Assembly (NCBI GenBank): GCA_000827495.1 | Contig: KN817550.1 | Span: 62,001-126,000, forward strand | Length of the DNA stretch: 64,000 nucleotides | Source: Hypholoma sublateritium FD-334 SS-4 | Taxonomy: Eukaryota; Basidiomycota; Agaricomycetes; Agaricales; Strophariaceae | Reading direction: 5' to 3' | Shown: positions 11,057 through 23,692 of the stretch, one piece after another | How the letters are laid out: each line of letters starts with the position of its first letter | Position numbering within the stretch: the first letter of the stretch is position 1 | The notes under the pieces: model-generated | Told to the model about the DNA's origin: nothing | The model's input: the letters and a program-made list of their open reading frames with translations, nothing else | Database searches by the model: none | Translations under genes and position numbers: made by a program

Positions 11057-12060
11057 GCTCCCGCCTTCCCATATTCCCGTCCGTTATTTACCCGCCCATC
11101 TGTTGTCCTCGTCCGTGTGCAATATATCTGTTCGCTTTGTTCAACCACGTGTCATGTACCCTCTTATGCCTGATACTAACCTGCCTTGTATGTTCTCAGC
11201 CCGCGCAAACGCCTAGATATAAACTATAAACGCGACACGAGGACGCTCATTGCTTTTTCACAGATCGCACAGGAAGCGGGTCGTCTCTCCCACGTTGTAT
11301 AATCTCCCTTTGTTCCTCTTTCTTTGTATATTTCTCCCCGCCTGCTTCGCCACCGCGCATCTGCACACTTGCGCCTAGAAGAACGAACACCCGGCCCACG
11401 CGGTGCTGATGCCTCACTGCGCAGCGGCTCATGGCTCCACGTCCTCGTCTGCAGGGACGCGCGTGCATGGGTACTGCATAACGCAAGGGCGTGAGCCTGT
11501 GCCCGTGCCGCTGTCTGTTCCCTGTCCCATGGAACACTTGGGACTCTGCTGGGCGCGAACCGATCTGTACGGATCAAAGGGAGCGTCGCTGTAAAGGGCA
11601 CGGTGCGTCGCGTACGCGCTGATTCTACCAGGACTTCCTCACTCCGCGCGTCCTGCGCCGGGGATATGAATTCTTGGGAGGCTCGTATTTATGATAATGG
11701 CGAGTCACATTCTTTCTTGTTCGATCCACCCTTTCATACAAGTACCGCAGGGCTCGCGTACCTCTGTTCTGCCCCCGAAGCTTCGAGGTTCGTCGTATAA
11801 AGCACCCGCAGGCCTATTTCTACCTTACATTTCTCGGTTTAATATGTTCTGAATCCCAGGCAGCGCGTTCTTTCACTTCTAATCCGGCTACCTGGTATAC
11901 CGACCAAGCAGACTCCTCGTCGGGTAAGCCCCATTGTCTGACGCAATACGGGAGTAATTGGTCCTTATCAAGCAATCCGGCATGGCGATCATCAATCGCC
12001 CTTTGCTTGTAACTTGTATCCTTCCTCCACCCGCCCATCCTCTGCTGGCAGAGCTCCTAA
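11057..12060. other. Intergenic, no supported gene
   Basis: This is the 3' region of PCNA and the 5' region of the following F-box gene. Overlapping frames on both strands at 11224-11601 lack domains and conserved composition and look like chance frames. Confidence 0.4.
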
Positions 12061-13587
12061 ATGGCCGCGGCGTCGTTCTCCGATATGCCTCAGGAGATTC
12101 TCGACGAGATCGTGGACCACGGGGCTCGTAATGCCGGACTGTTGCGAGCCTGCGCGCTGGTGTGCCACTCACTGCGCGAGCGCGCCCAAAGTCACCTCTT
12201 CGTTCAAATCAAAATCTTGACCACAGAGCGCATTTTCCAGCTCATAAATCTCATACACGATAATCCCACCATTTCCAAGCATCTCGAGATGGTCCACGTC
12301 TCGTCGCGACAATTCATACCCGTCCATGGCATCAACACAGCGCTAGCTTCGCTTTTGCTTGTCGTCAAGAAGCTGTCACCTCATTCCTCGCTATGTCTGA
12401 TGGTATTTTCACATGCGTCAGACACGGAGCACCAGCCACGGCCCATGAATCATATCTCACGAGAGCTACTACTGTACAGCATGTCTATCGTCACTGGCCT
12501 ACAACTGCACAACCTCACCGATTTCCCCGCTGCGGCGCTCTTCAACTTCAGATGCCTGGACTATGTGGGCTGGAATAAAACGACAATCCGTCCAAGCATT
12601 GGGACAATAATGGGGCCCCACCACATGTCCACCCTCCCACCATTTTTCTTCCGGAACATTACCCGCCTCGAAATCTTCAATATCGACGATTTCCCGGCGA
12701 TCCTAGTAATGAATTGCCATGCATTGGCAACTCTTAGCCTCGTCAATATGTCTTTCTCGGGGCCTGGAGCAACGCCTGCGTCGTCCCTCCCACGAGTAGA
12801 GGATCTTAATGTCTCGGCATACACCTTTGCGATGATAGAGACTCTGGTCGATAGAGTTGTTGATCTCAGTCGCCTCCTAAAACTTCGCGATGCTATGAAA
12901 CTTGAGTTTGAATATGAGGATGAACAGGAAGAGGACGAAGAGATCGTTCAGTGTCACCGGCACCTTCTGTCAAAGTCGAAATACTCTCTGAAGACGTTAC
13001 AGGTGCTCTGCTGTGCGTATTTATTTGTATAAAATTGCGGAGCATGATATTTAAATTCCACAGTACTCCGCAACTATTCGAGCATCGTATCGACCATACC
13101 TTGCCCTTTGTCTGATATCCCCAATCTTGAGATGCTGCATGTGGAGTTTGATTGCCTCGACGACTCTGACGAGAGGAATTCGTCGCTTTATTTACACGAC
13201 CTCTTGAACACCATTGACACGGAAACTACTCGGATCAAGTCGCTTACAATTCAGTTCAACCTCGTACTAAAGCCCATTTCTACGGACGAGCGCGGGCAGG
13301 TTCACCTGAGTTTCCTTGTTCTCCCCCTCCTCCTTTCGCACGGACCATGGGCCGATATCGGGAGATCATTCTTAGCACTCGCAAATAAAAGCTGCACTCA
13401 GTTTCGGATGACCATTTCTTACTCGAATCCTGATGAATCGGATAACTACGAGTATGATGGTGGTTCGCTTACCGACGCAACCGATACCGTATCTGACATG
13501 ATTGATGAGTGGGCACAAGAGTTTCTCATCCCAGATGGCTTGGTTAGGCATGGGCAAACGTTGGTGATTGCCATTCAACAGGTGTAG
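12061..13587 (+). CDS. F-box domain protein, two exons
   Basis: Exons 12061-13012 and 13064-13587 join in phase 1 (donor GTGCGT, acceptor CCACAG, 51-nt intron) to give 491 residues. Residues about 5-50 form a good F-box: FSDMPQEILDEIVDH, then RACALVCHSLRERAQSHLF. The remainder has loose Leu-rich motifs (ITRLEIFNIDDF, LATLSLVNMSF) and a strongly acidic patch (YEDEQEEDEE) just before the intron. Role by family: substrate adaptor binding Skp1 in an SCF ubiquitin ligase; substrate unknown. The start ATG immediately precedes the F-box, as is usual in this fungal family. Without the splice the first exon would stop after 323 residues; the second exon continues the same compositional style. Confidence 0.82.
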
Positions 13588-16500
13588 TACAATTAGGCAG
13601 AAATCGAACAACACAGGTCGCCGGGGACGCCCGTTTTTGTCCATACACATCACGGCAATACAATAAGTATATCGGAAGGAGCAAACATTTAATATGGTAT
13701 ATTCTCAGGAGATGGCAGGCAGCCACAAGTACACAGTAAGTTTCGTCGTCTGGGGTCCGAGATCTGGCGACATTTGTGATGAATTAAAGGGATAAATAGA
13801 TGTATTCAGTCTACAGGGATATCATTGAGATGTTTTCGAGTGACTCAGCCGCGCCAGCCACACCGCTTTGGCTCGACATAAGTCAGCGTTTTTGAATATT
13901 CTCTTCAATTTTTGCAGAAGATTCAGCATAACCCCCGCGGCGTGGCGATGCAAATATACATACTATCTCCGTACATTTTTTCCCGCTGGGCGCACTCCTA
14001 ATATTGGCGCGCGTGCACTGAAAGGACAGGGTACTTCTCAATCGATGCCAGACTTTTCCTGTAGTTCGCGGATAGCTGGCACACAATCAGACTTACCCTG
14101 ACTCGATACTCGTCTACCATTGCATAGAGTGCAGACTACAACTGCGAACTCACGTCCTCGGGATTATCGACGCTCTCGTTGACACTGGTCAAATTCAAGT
14201 ACTTAGTGGGAAATGATCATATGGTATCCGACTCTTGTCCGACTCACGTTCTGAACGGACACTCACCCTCCGTGGTTCTGAATGGAGTACTTATTTCATT
14301 TGTTGGGTGACCATTCGGGCGACATAACTGGAGGACCTGCATCCACAGCGCGTCTACGGCTTCTGGCTTGCGTCTGGCGATTGCTAATTCCCACTACGCT
14401 TAGTAGTGTGGTCTTAGGCTCTTTCCCCCCCGATCGTTTTGGCCCATAATACAAGAAACCGAGACATCGGCAGATATTCGGCCGGAAATCGCCGGCGACA
14501 ATNAAATTTTCGCCTTCGCATGCTCGCCTTGGTCTCAGAGCTGCTAATTGACAATCGCCCGAGCCCGGCTCACTATCATGCTGTAGNGGATGCCTCATTA
14601 TAACCGACGAAGATGGTTTCGGTATNTTTTTTTTGTGGTCGATTTCATATTTGGTGCCAACGTTTCTATGTGTAGATACTAGAGGTCGGTCCTGGTCATG
14701 AGTGAGATGCATGGCAGCCAAATGTTGAATATTTAAATTACAAACTACTATTCCTATCCTGAATATATGTGACTTTACGATGTAATTTGTTTGAGTGACA
14801 CTGACGTGAATCTTCTAAGTAGATGGCGTAGTGGGCCCTGCCGCAAAGCGGCCTTGCGAAGCATTATGTTTAAGTAACGTTAGTGCGTTGTGGAAAGTCG
14901 GCACTTAACTTGCCGGTGGTGACTGACGCTGACGCTGAAGTACGCCAAGCACACCGGCCCGGGCGCCGAACTTGAAGTTCGAGCGAAGCGTAACCTAAGC
15001 GCGCATGCAACGCTCTTTCGCATAGACCACACAAGCCGCTGTATATATATTATTTACTTCTTTATTCTCTGAATTTAGGACACCAAAAAAAAATCATTAA
15101 GCTCAACTAGAGGTTTACGGAGAAATGAAATCAGAAGGGGAACTTACAGACAAAGACAATCCGAAACAGCCGAATGGTCAAGTAGTCAGACGTGGTTGGA
15201 AGTGGGAATAAACAAAGAGCTACACTGTATTCGCCCTTTCAAAGCTGAGCTTGAAGCTTTAATTGAGTATGAGCCCTCGAGCAGCCAGAATTCTGCCTTG
15301 GGTTATGCATTGGGCCTTCGGCGTCTCTTCCCCCACGAACAAGATAAAGGTATTGGCATTTATCATCAAAAAAGGTGTAATATAAACTTGTGCGAATTCC
15401 GAGTCTTCAGTGAAAAACCATTTATTGGGACAGCATGACCGGTCCCAAAGGACCGATTGGATCGAGCCTGGATCGCGCAACATGCCACTGTCGGGGATCT
15501 GATTGCGTTGTTTATTTACCGAGGCTAACACAGGCTATTACCACACTCTCAGATTCGACTCGAATCATTGATATGGCGCCGGAAATGACGGCAGGCGCTA
15601 GCAAGCGCCAACCCACCGAGTTACATTTTTACGTGTGGGCGGTGGCAATCTGGTCAATCCCGGAAACGCCCACAACTCTCCATGCGGATAACGACAGTCT
15701 TGTTTGGTGACATCTGAATCGTGTTCTCGGGACAATCGGTAATGCAAAATACCAGGCTCCTAAAGCTGTAATCAGCATGCGGGCTAGAATAGCTTTTTAA
15801 TCGGCAATTTTAATGTTGTTCTGTCAGCTCGTACATCGTAGATCGCGATGTTGTTATTAAATGACCAAGTGACTGTGCAGTGTGTTACTGTATTCTTAGG
15901 GAAGGTTATCTGTTCCTTCTTTCCGATGTTTCCCTACCTTGTTTAAATATAAATTCCGCTGGATTGCCAGGGGAGGAACTGGACGAACGAGTATTCCCAT
16001 TCATATGATCACCGGAATATTAGTATTACGCGCGATAGCGACGTGCTCCGATAGGATAGCTCACAATCATGTATTGTGTGACAAAATATAGGCGAGCCTG
16101 CATATGGATCCTTATGGGTGCGCGTTAACAATCAAGGGGGACAAAATGGTACAGAAGATGTAACAACCGCATATAGAGTGGATGGGGTCATATATATTAT
16201 CAGATAGTGCAACTCACTGATAAATCTCGTAGTAATCGTGTTTGTTGTACAGTGAGCCATTCCCTTTCCCTCACTTCCAAGCTATGTTTTTACCGGCCGT
16301 CAACTGTATCCTTTTCGACGACATGCCAACATTTAAAAGGCCGTGCCATACATTCCAGATAGAGGCACATCCGAGCCACAGAAGCAATCAAACGTGAGAG
16401 AAAGCGATATAACCCTAACCCTAGCCCTCTACTTTAATTTCTGTTATTCTACAGGCTAGCGAGCGGAGTCGGCCACCAGTATGCTGATCATCCGATTTAC

Positions 16501-16936
16501 TGTAATTTGCGTATCTATGCGATATTTTCTCCGGAAAACGGGATGCCCAATATGCGAAAATTGTAGTACAAAGGGAACGCCATCTATAGAAACAAATGAC
16601 ACCCACTGACTGACTACTGCTCCCGTGGACGGTGGACATCTTCGGCTGCGTCCGTCGGCTCCGAATATAGCTACGAATGTGCGGGAAATGGACCAAGACG
16701 GGGAACTAACAGCAAGCAAGCGTCCTAGCAATAGCCGCAACCAAATGGTGCTCTGACTATCCCGCTTGTATCTGTCGCAAATTCGAGGCTCGACGGTGTA
16801 TCGGGAGATCACAACCACAATTTACTGCTGTAGTATAAACGGGCGTATCAATTCTCGCTACCTTACCCACTTCTTCCTTTATTTCGGAATACTTCCCTTA
16901 TCGACGCCACGAGTAACGACATTGAGGCAATACGGA
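13588..16936. other. Long gene-poor stretch with three N bases
   Basis: No gene with recognisable domains was found. Frames at 14296-14721 (minus, with three N bases) and 15196-15710 (plus) are short and unsupported. Sequence is AT-rich with oligo-A/T runs. A short TTAGGG-type telomere-like array occurs at about 16411-16428. Confidence 0.4.
16411..16428. repeat. Short interstitial telomere-like repeat
   Basis: The plus strand reads AACCCTAACCCTAGCCCT, about three units of the fungal telomere repeat CCCTAA with one substitution. At this length it could be chance or an interstitial scar. Confidence 0.35.
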
Positions 16937-17576
16937 ATGAATGTTACAAAGAACGATGGCCCTCGTTGGGTACGCTTTTTGTGCCGAATCCGCCACCATT
17001 TATCGATACGTTTGCTCTATTTAGTAATGTCCAGTGCCTGGGTGCAAGCAGTCCTGCTCACGCAAGTATGATCTTCCTCGGCACATCGACAGCCACGACC
17101 CAGCTTCACGGTGAGTAGCGTCCGTGGCTTTTATTATAAGCGACACATCCCGACCGGTCAGCTCTCGACAACCTTTACACTGCGTAGATCCAGGTTTAAA
17201 TGCCCCCACTGCCCGCGAACGTTTCGACAGATGGGCAACGTCAGGACTCACACAATGTCCACCCAGTACGTACGACCTTTCTTTATGTCTCAAACCTTAA
17301 TGATTTTGAACGGAACGATTTAGTAATGAGCATTCAAAGCCACTCATCTTCATAAAACATGTTCCGATCCAACCAGACAATCGAAACTGGGTAAATCCTA
17401 CTTCTTCAGGAATTAAAATCCAGGAGGAGGATAATGATAATGTCAAAAGTTTGTCGTTTTTGGAAAAACCACGGTCCGTCGAGACTGTGGGACGAGCTCA
17501 AGCAGTCAATACCGTGATTTCCGAAGACGCTATCGAACCTATCGACAAACACTGCTTGAAATACATTTTGAATTAG
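16937..17576 (+). pseudogene. C2H2 zinc-finger gene with an in-frame stop at the exon 2 start
   Basis: Four exon-like blocks (16937-16969, 17025-17110, 17188-17265, 17324-17576) reproduce the structure of the neighbouring zinc-finger gene; exon 2 (86 nt) and exon 3 (78 nt) match its exons exactly in length and phase. Exon 2 encodes finger 1 (CPVPGC, then H-x3-H in RHIDSH); exon 3 encodes finger 2 (CPHC, with HTMST and the last His formed across the next splice). The first codon after the acceptor TTTAG is TAA, where the paralogue has CCA (Pro). With this acceptor the 149-codon frame is interrupted at codon 12. Everything downstream is open for 137 codons. Either it is a recently disabled gene, or another transcript start or acceptor is used. 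Fingers of this type bind DNA or RNA; target unknown. Confidence 0.6.
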
Positions 17577-18409
17577 CTCATATGCGGACATTTTTGCTTT
17601 CTACCGTCTACGTACCATTGCAACCAGTATCTCTATTTTGTTTTTGAAGTTTGAACACTGTACAGGTTGATTTTAGTTGTAGGTATAGCGCAGCCACGGC
17701 CACATGTTAGGTAGCAATATATAAAATACAATCCGGGAACTGCTGTTTGGGTTGTATGAAGGTCCTCTAAAGAGTATTTAGATTCGTTGTCATCCTATAA
17801 TTTACCTACATATTACGGCAAGCGAGCATATCTCGGAATCGGGTGTCCAGGTCACAAGTTCTCAATACCAAGTTATCTTGAACTTCTATTGGCACGTCGG
17901 ACAGATCAAGAAATGCCGCGATATTACACCAGCCCGAGTGGCACTGTGTGCGTGATTAGTCGAAGACGAGCCGGCATATATCCCCCTAAGCATACTTTTT
18001 AGTGGAGTTATATTTGGAGCAATCGCAAATTAGAATTTCTCCGAGTACGCATGTGTGAGCAACATATTGTGCCACCCAAATAATACTTCGCCACTCGGCG
18101 TCAAAAGCAATTTCCAGGCGTGAGAATATGAGTATGATTTGTCCAAGCGGCCAAGCGTCAGTGGCTTTGGGCCATTCGGGCCAGTTTGTGTCCTCCTTTG
18201 ATTAAAAAGGGATTTAGTAAAGCGAATCAAAGCAAAGAAAAGCAACAACTCCTCATAGGAAGCTACGATCTGACACAATTCACGAGTATATAACTTGGGA
18301 TACTTATTCCTTGCATTGCCGACATCAACTTCCCTATATTTCTCAGTGTGTATTTCACCCTGCCATCCTCCAGCGCCGTAGAGCACTCGAAAGGTGCCCA
18401 TCATTTGAC
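17577..18409. other. Spacer between the two zinc-finger genes
   Basis: Mostly AT-rich non-coding sequence. A 137-codon minus-strand frame at 18030-18443 overlaps the start of the next gene on the other strand and has no recognisable features. Confidence 0.4.
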
Positions 18410-19225
18410 ATGAATACTCACAGCGAAAATCCCCCCACATCATCCCAGATGGAGGAACAGACCGTCTTGGCTACAGTAAAGCAGCCGCGCTATGTCCGTC
18501 TTTCTTTCCCCATCGCGCGCGAATAAGTACTGATGATTTCCCAGCCATGTCCATATCCCGGATGCGTAAAAGACTTCGCACGCCCGAACTACATTCTCCG
18601 CCATCTCGACACCCATGATCCGGCAACCAAGTGAGTGGCACCTCATTGTGTCATACCCAGAAGTTTACCATTTCGGCCGACCCATAGGTTCAAGAACAAA
18701 TGCCCATCCTGCCCTTACGTAGCTCGCCAAAGGAGTAACATGATTACGCATTCGAGAAATGTACAGTAAGTCGTATTCAGTGCCGTTATACATGTATATC
18801 AAATGTATATATTTAATTATATTCAGTCACGAAAACAACCCGGAAATCCCTCGCAGCCATAAGGTGCCTCGCCCGAAAGCGGTCCATCACAAACGTATTA
18901 CTGTCAGTCATCGAAAGACTCGTATTTTGTAAGCCAAAACCCTACTTGCAATCAGCGCCGTCGATACATATGTTTATTGTAAATACCCAGCTTTAGCGCA
19001 GAGCGTTGTCTATGCCGTTTAGACATGGTGTCGCTCGACACTACCTTTGTTTCAACATTCGAGAGCTTGCCTCCAAAAATAAGAAGGAAATATACGCCTG
19101 GGCGCAATGCGAAATCTGTCCAAGATAAGGAATCCATTCCATATGATGTCAAATGGACTAGCCCAGAGACCGTAGATACCATATCCGCAAGGTTGGCCCA
19201 GAAATGTATTGTACACGATATATGA
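18410..19225 (+). CDS. Small protein with two C2H2 zinc fingers
   Basis: Five exons (18410-18493, 18545-18630, 18688-18765, 18827-18928, 18991-19225) sum to 195 codons (194 residues). Finger 1, residues 30-52, is C-x4-C-x12-H-x3-H (CPYPGC ... RHLDTH). Finger 2, residues 62-83, is C-x2-C-x12-H-x4-H (CPSC ... THSRNVH), with its last histidine codon split by an intron. The C-terminal half is basic and low in hydrophobics. The last intron (donor GTAAGC, acceptor CCCAG) restores the frame exactly; if it is retained, the protein ends at residue 117 (stop 18930-18932). It is a tandem paralogue of the disrupted copy 0.8 kb upstream. Probable nucleic-acid-binding regulator; no known orthologue recognised. 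Confidence 0.72.
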
Positions 19226-19583
19226 TGCCTAGACTTCTGTAACTAATGCGCTTGGGCTTGAAAATTCGACACTGCCATGCAAAGCTATTAAAAATTTCAC
19301 TAATCAATTGACCAATAGCTGCGTTGAGCATACCGAATCAGTAGATTAGCAGATAGACGCGTCCTGGACCCCACGAGTTAGAATGATTGGCTGGATATTC
19401 TCCTAGTCTCGGAGGGGCATTTAGTTTCAGCAGATTTCAAGCTCGTGCGTCCAGCTATAAAATGGAAGATTATCGCATCGAGTGGTGGTATGATAAAATT
19501 ATACTTTTAACTGCCGGAATAAACATTAATGCAACGCACACGCCGAGGACGAATGCGCCGGTTCTCTCATCTGCCCAAGGCTA
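19226..19583. other. Convergent intergenic region
   Basis: Separates the 3' ends of the zinc-finger gene (plus) and the chaperone gene (minus). No gene supported. Confidence 0.5.
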
Positions 19584-20727
19584 TTACGACCTGCGCGGAA
19601 TCGTCCCGAACTTGAGCTTCTCCCAGTCTCCCGCAAGGATCGCCTCGTCGCTGACGCCTTCCAGCCTCTTCAGCTCTCTGCGTACATATGTCACCACTGA
19701 TTCCATCGTCTCCGGATATGCGAGATAGCGGTCAGCTTCGGCGGGCGAGAAGTCGTGAACGCCAGAGTTATCGTCCCTGGTGGCCTCTTTCTCCCAGTCT
19801 ATTTTCGCAACGTTAACGACCTCTCCACCAACGAGATTAAGGGCACGTTTGAACGGGGCGGACGCGTTGTCAGGCGTGGACGATGGGTAGGCGATACCCG
19901 TGGCACCGCGAGCACCGAGGAGATTCCTCCATACTGCGCCCGCCAGCTCCATGTCGGATTTGGCCAAGCCCAAGTCGAACGCGATACCCATCCCCGCCCA
20001 TTGTTCTTTGAAGATCTTCATCTGGCGCGTGACAATTCGGTCCGGGGCCCTGCTGCGCGGCTTCGGCTTGCCGTCCTTCCCCTTCTCGCCTGGCATGGGA
20101 GCATTAGGATTCAGATAAAAGTTTGTAGCAAACGTATATGGGATGGTAGGTGTCGGTGGCGGTTGTAGAACGGTGCGGATTCGGTCCTCGATGTCGATGA
20201 AGAAGTGGTCTAGCAGAGCTTGTTGGTAGAACATCGCTTGGGAAGGAGGGAGGGCACGAAGCCGGACAGTGAGAAGCCAGACGTGTAAATTGGCTATGGT
20301 GAACCAAGACTGAAATGTAGGCGGCAGCGCGCAATCTACTCCGGTGCGTTGTTAGTCGCTGTATGTCGCGAAACACAGAATACGCACCATTTCGCCAGAA
20401 CTCCCGGTCCTGGTCCGGCATAACCGCACATATACGCTCGTAAAATGCAAATGCTTGCATCCCCGCCACTTGCTTCGGGCTTCCGTATCCTAACGCCTTC
20501 GCTACAGCGAGGAAGACGCGCTTTGCCGCTGGTGAGCTCTCGACTTTCTGCGTCAGCCAACCAGGTTTCGTTCGTAGTTTTTCAGCTGCGGTTGCGGCTT
20601 TTGGTATTTCGGCCTGCTTCTGGGAGGTGAACATGCCTCTCAGCGGCGAGGTGGGTGTAGACGAAGGGAGGCGGAAGGGACTTGTCGACGCGCGGAAACT
20701 GCGCGGTACGCGCGTTCTTGACAGCAT
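19584..20727 (-). CDS. CBP3: Ubiquinol-cytochrome c reductase assembly chaperone (CBP3/UQCC1 family)
   Basis: Exons 20388-20727 and 19584-20335 join in phase 1 (donor GTGCGT, acceptor GGAGTAG, 52-nt intron) to give 363 residues. The first about 35 residues are Arg/Ser/Pro-rich without acidic residues, as in a mitochondrial presequence. The chaperone domain follows from about residue 95. Across the splice the protein reads FWRN-DCALPPTFQSWF, then HVWLLTVRLRALP and DHFFIDIEDRIR, which are hallmarks of the ubiquinol-cytochrome c chaperone domain. In yeast, Cbp3 with Cbp6 binds mitoribosomes and newly made cytochrome b for complex III assembly. Length is close to yeast Cbp3 (about 335). An acceptor-like CACTAG lies directly before the ATG, so a 5'-UTR intron or an additional upstream exon is possible. 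Confidence 0.88.
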
Positions 20728-21390
20728 GTCTAGTGGAACGAATAAACCAAAGAATCAGGAATGTTTGTAGTGTTTTCGGCAACTTCAAGGGCTATTAGTA
20801 GAATAAACCTGTCATATAGAGATGGCGTACTTCGATGTAGAGATAGTTGGGATGGCGGTGGATAGCAAAGCGCTCAGGAGACTATGCAGAGGTTAGACAC
20901 TCCGCGAATCGGAAGAGCACGAAATGTCGAGTGGCTGTGAAGCTTACGTGATATCCTGGTCGTTGCCGCGATTGAATCACACGCCTCCAATCGCCCCACA
21001 AGACACCCGAATTGAGGTAAGTTACTTAAAATTAGATTCGTGCGACTCTAAACAATGGGAAACGGTGCTCATGTCACTTTAACATTGGAATTACGATTTT
21101 TTTGCTCCTCCATGTGGTTGTACACTCGCTGAATGATAGACATGAGAGAAGCAAAAGCCCAGATAAATCGGAACTTGATATAGGTATACAAAGACAGGAT
21201 TCATATAAGATGCGTCAAAACCACGTATCGTATGCATACCAGTACCCATACAATTACATGAAAATGCCAGACAGAGAGTTATAACAACGTGAAGTGGGGA
21301 TCACAACATGCTGCGTTCCGAGCGGACCCAGCCCGACATGAGAGGAAACCGTCCTAACACCCAACCTCCGTAACCCAGCCCATTTCCAAT
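20728..21390. other. Intergenic between the chaperone gene and the membrane-protein array
   Basis: Probably holds the 5' leader of the chaperone gene and the 3' UTR of the first membrane-protein gene. No gene supported. Confidence 0.45.
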
Positions 21391-22656
21391 TCAACAAATA
21401 TCAGCCTTCGAAGCATTTATACCAAGGTCGGGTCGAACATGGAAAATATCCGTATCACGACTTGTTTGAGTATCCTGTCCAACGGAAATGATCAGTCGAT
21501 GCTGAGTAGACGACTTTCCTTGCACCACGGCGCTCGTAGAAATTTGTGATTCCCGGATCAAACCCGCCCTTGTCCGCGTAAAAACCCGACAGGCCATAAT
21601 ATTTACAACGGCTAGATATGGGTTAATTCCCATTGGTCTCAATTCGAGTGGAACTGTAGGCGCATACAGCAGGACTGTTGTAGCGACTCCGGTGATCAAC
21701 GTAATCCTGGATAAACGGAGAAATAAATCATATGAGCTATAGCGTAGAGAATGAGACTTTCTCAGAAGTAAGACTCACAAATAATAGAGCTGCCCATCGA
21801 CTAGTACACGCATCGTGAACGCCGGGAGGCCTTGTCCTGAGAATAAAACACGCAGGGTATCTCTGTAGCTCATCTCCGCTGACGCAACGCAGATTAGACG
21901 CCATGATATGGCGGTGAACACGAAGGTGTCATATATCAGAGGTGCTATTATTCCAGCAGAGGAAGATGGAGCGAAGGACGTATATTGGCAGTAGCGCGTG
22001 GGGCCAATCGCTCCGCCGGATATTCCAAGGGGTACAAACACCGCAGCGACAATGAGGCCAATCCATAATGCGAAGAAAATTGCGACGACTACTTGGTTGC
22101 GGTTGTAAATGGCTCGCAGGCGGAGGAAAAATAGGAGAGCACTGCAGGAGATAGATATTGGGCACCATGCATGAAATATTTTATTGAATTCGGTGCAGTT
22201 TCCGGTTGGCGCACCTGAGAACAATATGTAAGTTACATTTCTATGTTAAGTGTGAATGGATCTGAGTCTTGCTCACTCGCAAAAATTGCCGATCCTAATA
22301 AAATCCCGAACGTAGCGACCCTAGGGTGCGAAACTATAATTTAGATTGTTTTAAACGTAGACACCGCATACCTGGAAAGAATATATGCCAATATGGGGAC
22401 ATCAAAGCGTATCTTTCCTTGGATTATTGAACGGTAGTCGCTCTTGGCGTTATCGAGAATGTCCCATATGAACACCTACGTACGTGTTATTAAGTTAGTT
22501 CACCAGGATAAGTGAATATACAACCAAAATACCCACTGCAAGAGCGCCCACTGTACAATAATTCGTGATTGTTGCTTGGTACGCAGCTTCCGGAGGGAGG
22601 AACGCGAGGGGTGTTAACGGATTGGGAAAAGCTAAAGTTTCGTTCATTGAAGACAT
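21391..22656 (-). CDS. Multi-span membrane protein, array copy A
   Basis: Five exons (22537-22656, 22372-22475, 22277-22320, 21779-22214, 21391-21706) give 339 residues. Six to seven hydrophobic spans are visible, among them PILAYILS..., ISCSALLFFLRLRAIYN, VAIFFALWIGLIVAAVF, GIIAPLIYDTFVFTAI and LITGVATTVLLYAP, followed by a polar cytosol-like tail. Shared motifs with copies B and C: VFIWDILDN, SAPTGNC, LRAIYNRN, IGPTRYC, VLVDGQLYYL and NIMACRVF.RTR. The topology resembles a 7-TM-like fungal membrane protein, but I do not recognise a named family or function. Short N-terminal start MSSMNETLAF matches the start context of copy B. Two paralogues follow in the same orientation, so local duplication is clear. 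Confidence 0.78.
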
Positions 22657-23692
22657 AGCGCTGCGCACAAGTGCACCCTTGATTCCAATCCGGTCTGCAC
22701 TTTCGATTGCGAACATACGATGCCCTTTATAACGAGGCGCGCCTTCACGCGGCAGTGTACATACGTTCCAAAATAGATAATCCATGTTTCAATCCTAAAC
22801 TTCTGCCCCTGGCCGAAGATACAAATCGAGGATATTACTCAGTTGGTAAGGTTGACTGTGGAAAGCAGGCCAAATCGGCATCACGTTTGACCTCTATATG
22901 TTGTTCCTACTCACATGTTATCTATGTGCATCTCAGGATAGTCATTTAGGATCCAATCACCGTGAACACACCCGAATTCGCCATCGAATCAAGCGAGAGA
23001 ATGAAGTCTAGGAATAAGCAAATCAAATGATGCATCAGATTGGCATCAGTAGCAATTATATTTGAGACCGCAGATATGAAATGAGTTGACCTCCACTCTC
23101 CTAAGAAATGGGGGACGAGCGCGTTGAGAGAAAGGAAACACACTGGAGAAAGGTAATAAGCCAGCGAAAGTACCTAGCTCAAGCTTTAGGGTAGGCGAAA
23201 GAGCCGATGGCGTGTACTGTACATGTATAAAAATGTAACTAGAATTTTCAGGTATGGATGATGGGGTGAATTGATAATGCGACGATGTGACAACCAACAA
23301 ACCTATACTTGGGCGTGCGCATACTAAATATGTCGGCGAAACTTGGTACCTCCAATGCCTCTCCAATGCCTACTTTGATATTGCTGACCTATTATTTCCA
23401 GCGCCTTATCCTCTAGCTCCAGCATGCGCTATGCGCGACGCGCTAAACACAATATTTATAGGCAAGGGTGGTACACTAGTAACATAAATACGGAAAATTC
23501 CCAACTTTAAACATGGCTACTAGGTAGAGATTTTAAGCACAGCCGAGGTCAGCTACAATAAGTGAAAGTAGAGTAAAAACTTCAGAAATGTCTCGCTTCA
23601 AGGACGTTGAGGAGCCTGGAACTCAAAACGGCTAGACCCACTCACAACGCCCATATCGTAGCCTCGCTAATTGAATACTCAGTACTCAATGA
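22657..23692. other. Spacer between membrane-protein copies A and B
   Basis: Short frames only. No remnant of another array copy was recognised here. Confidence 0.4.
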
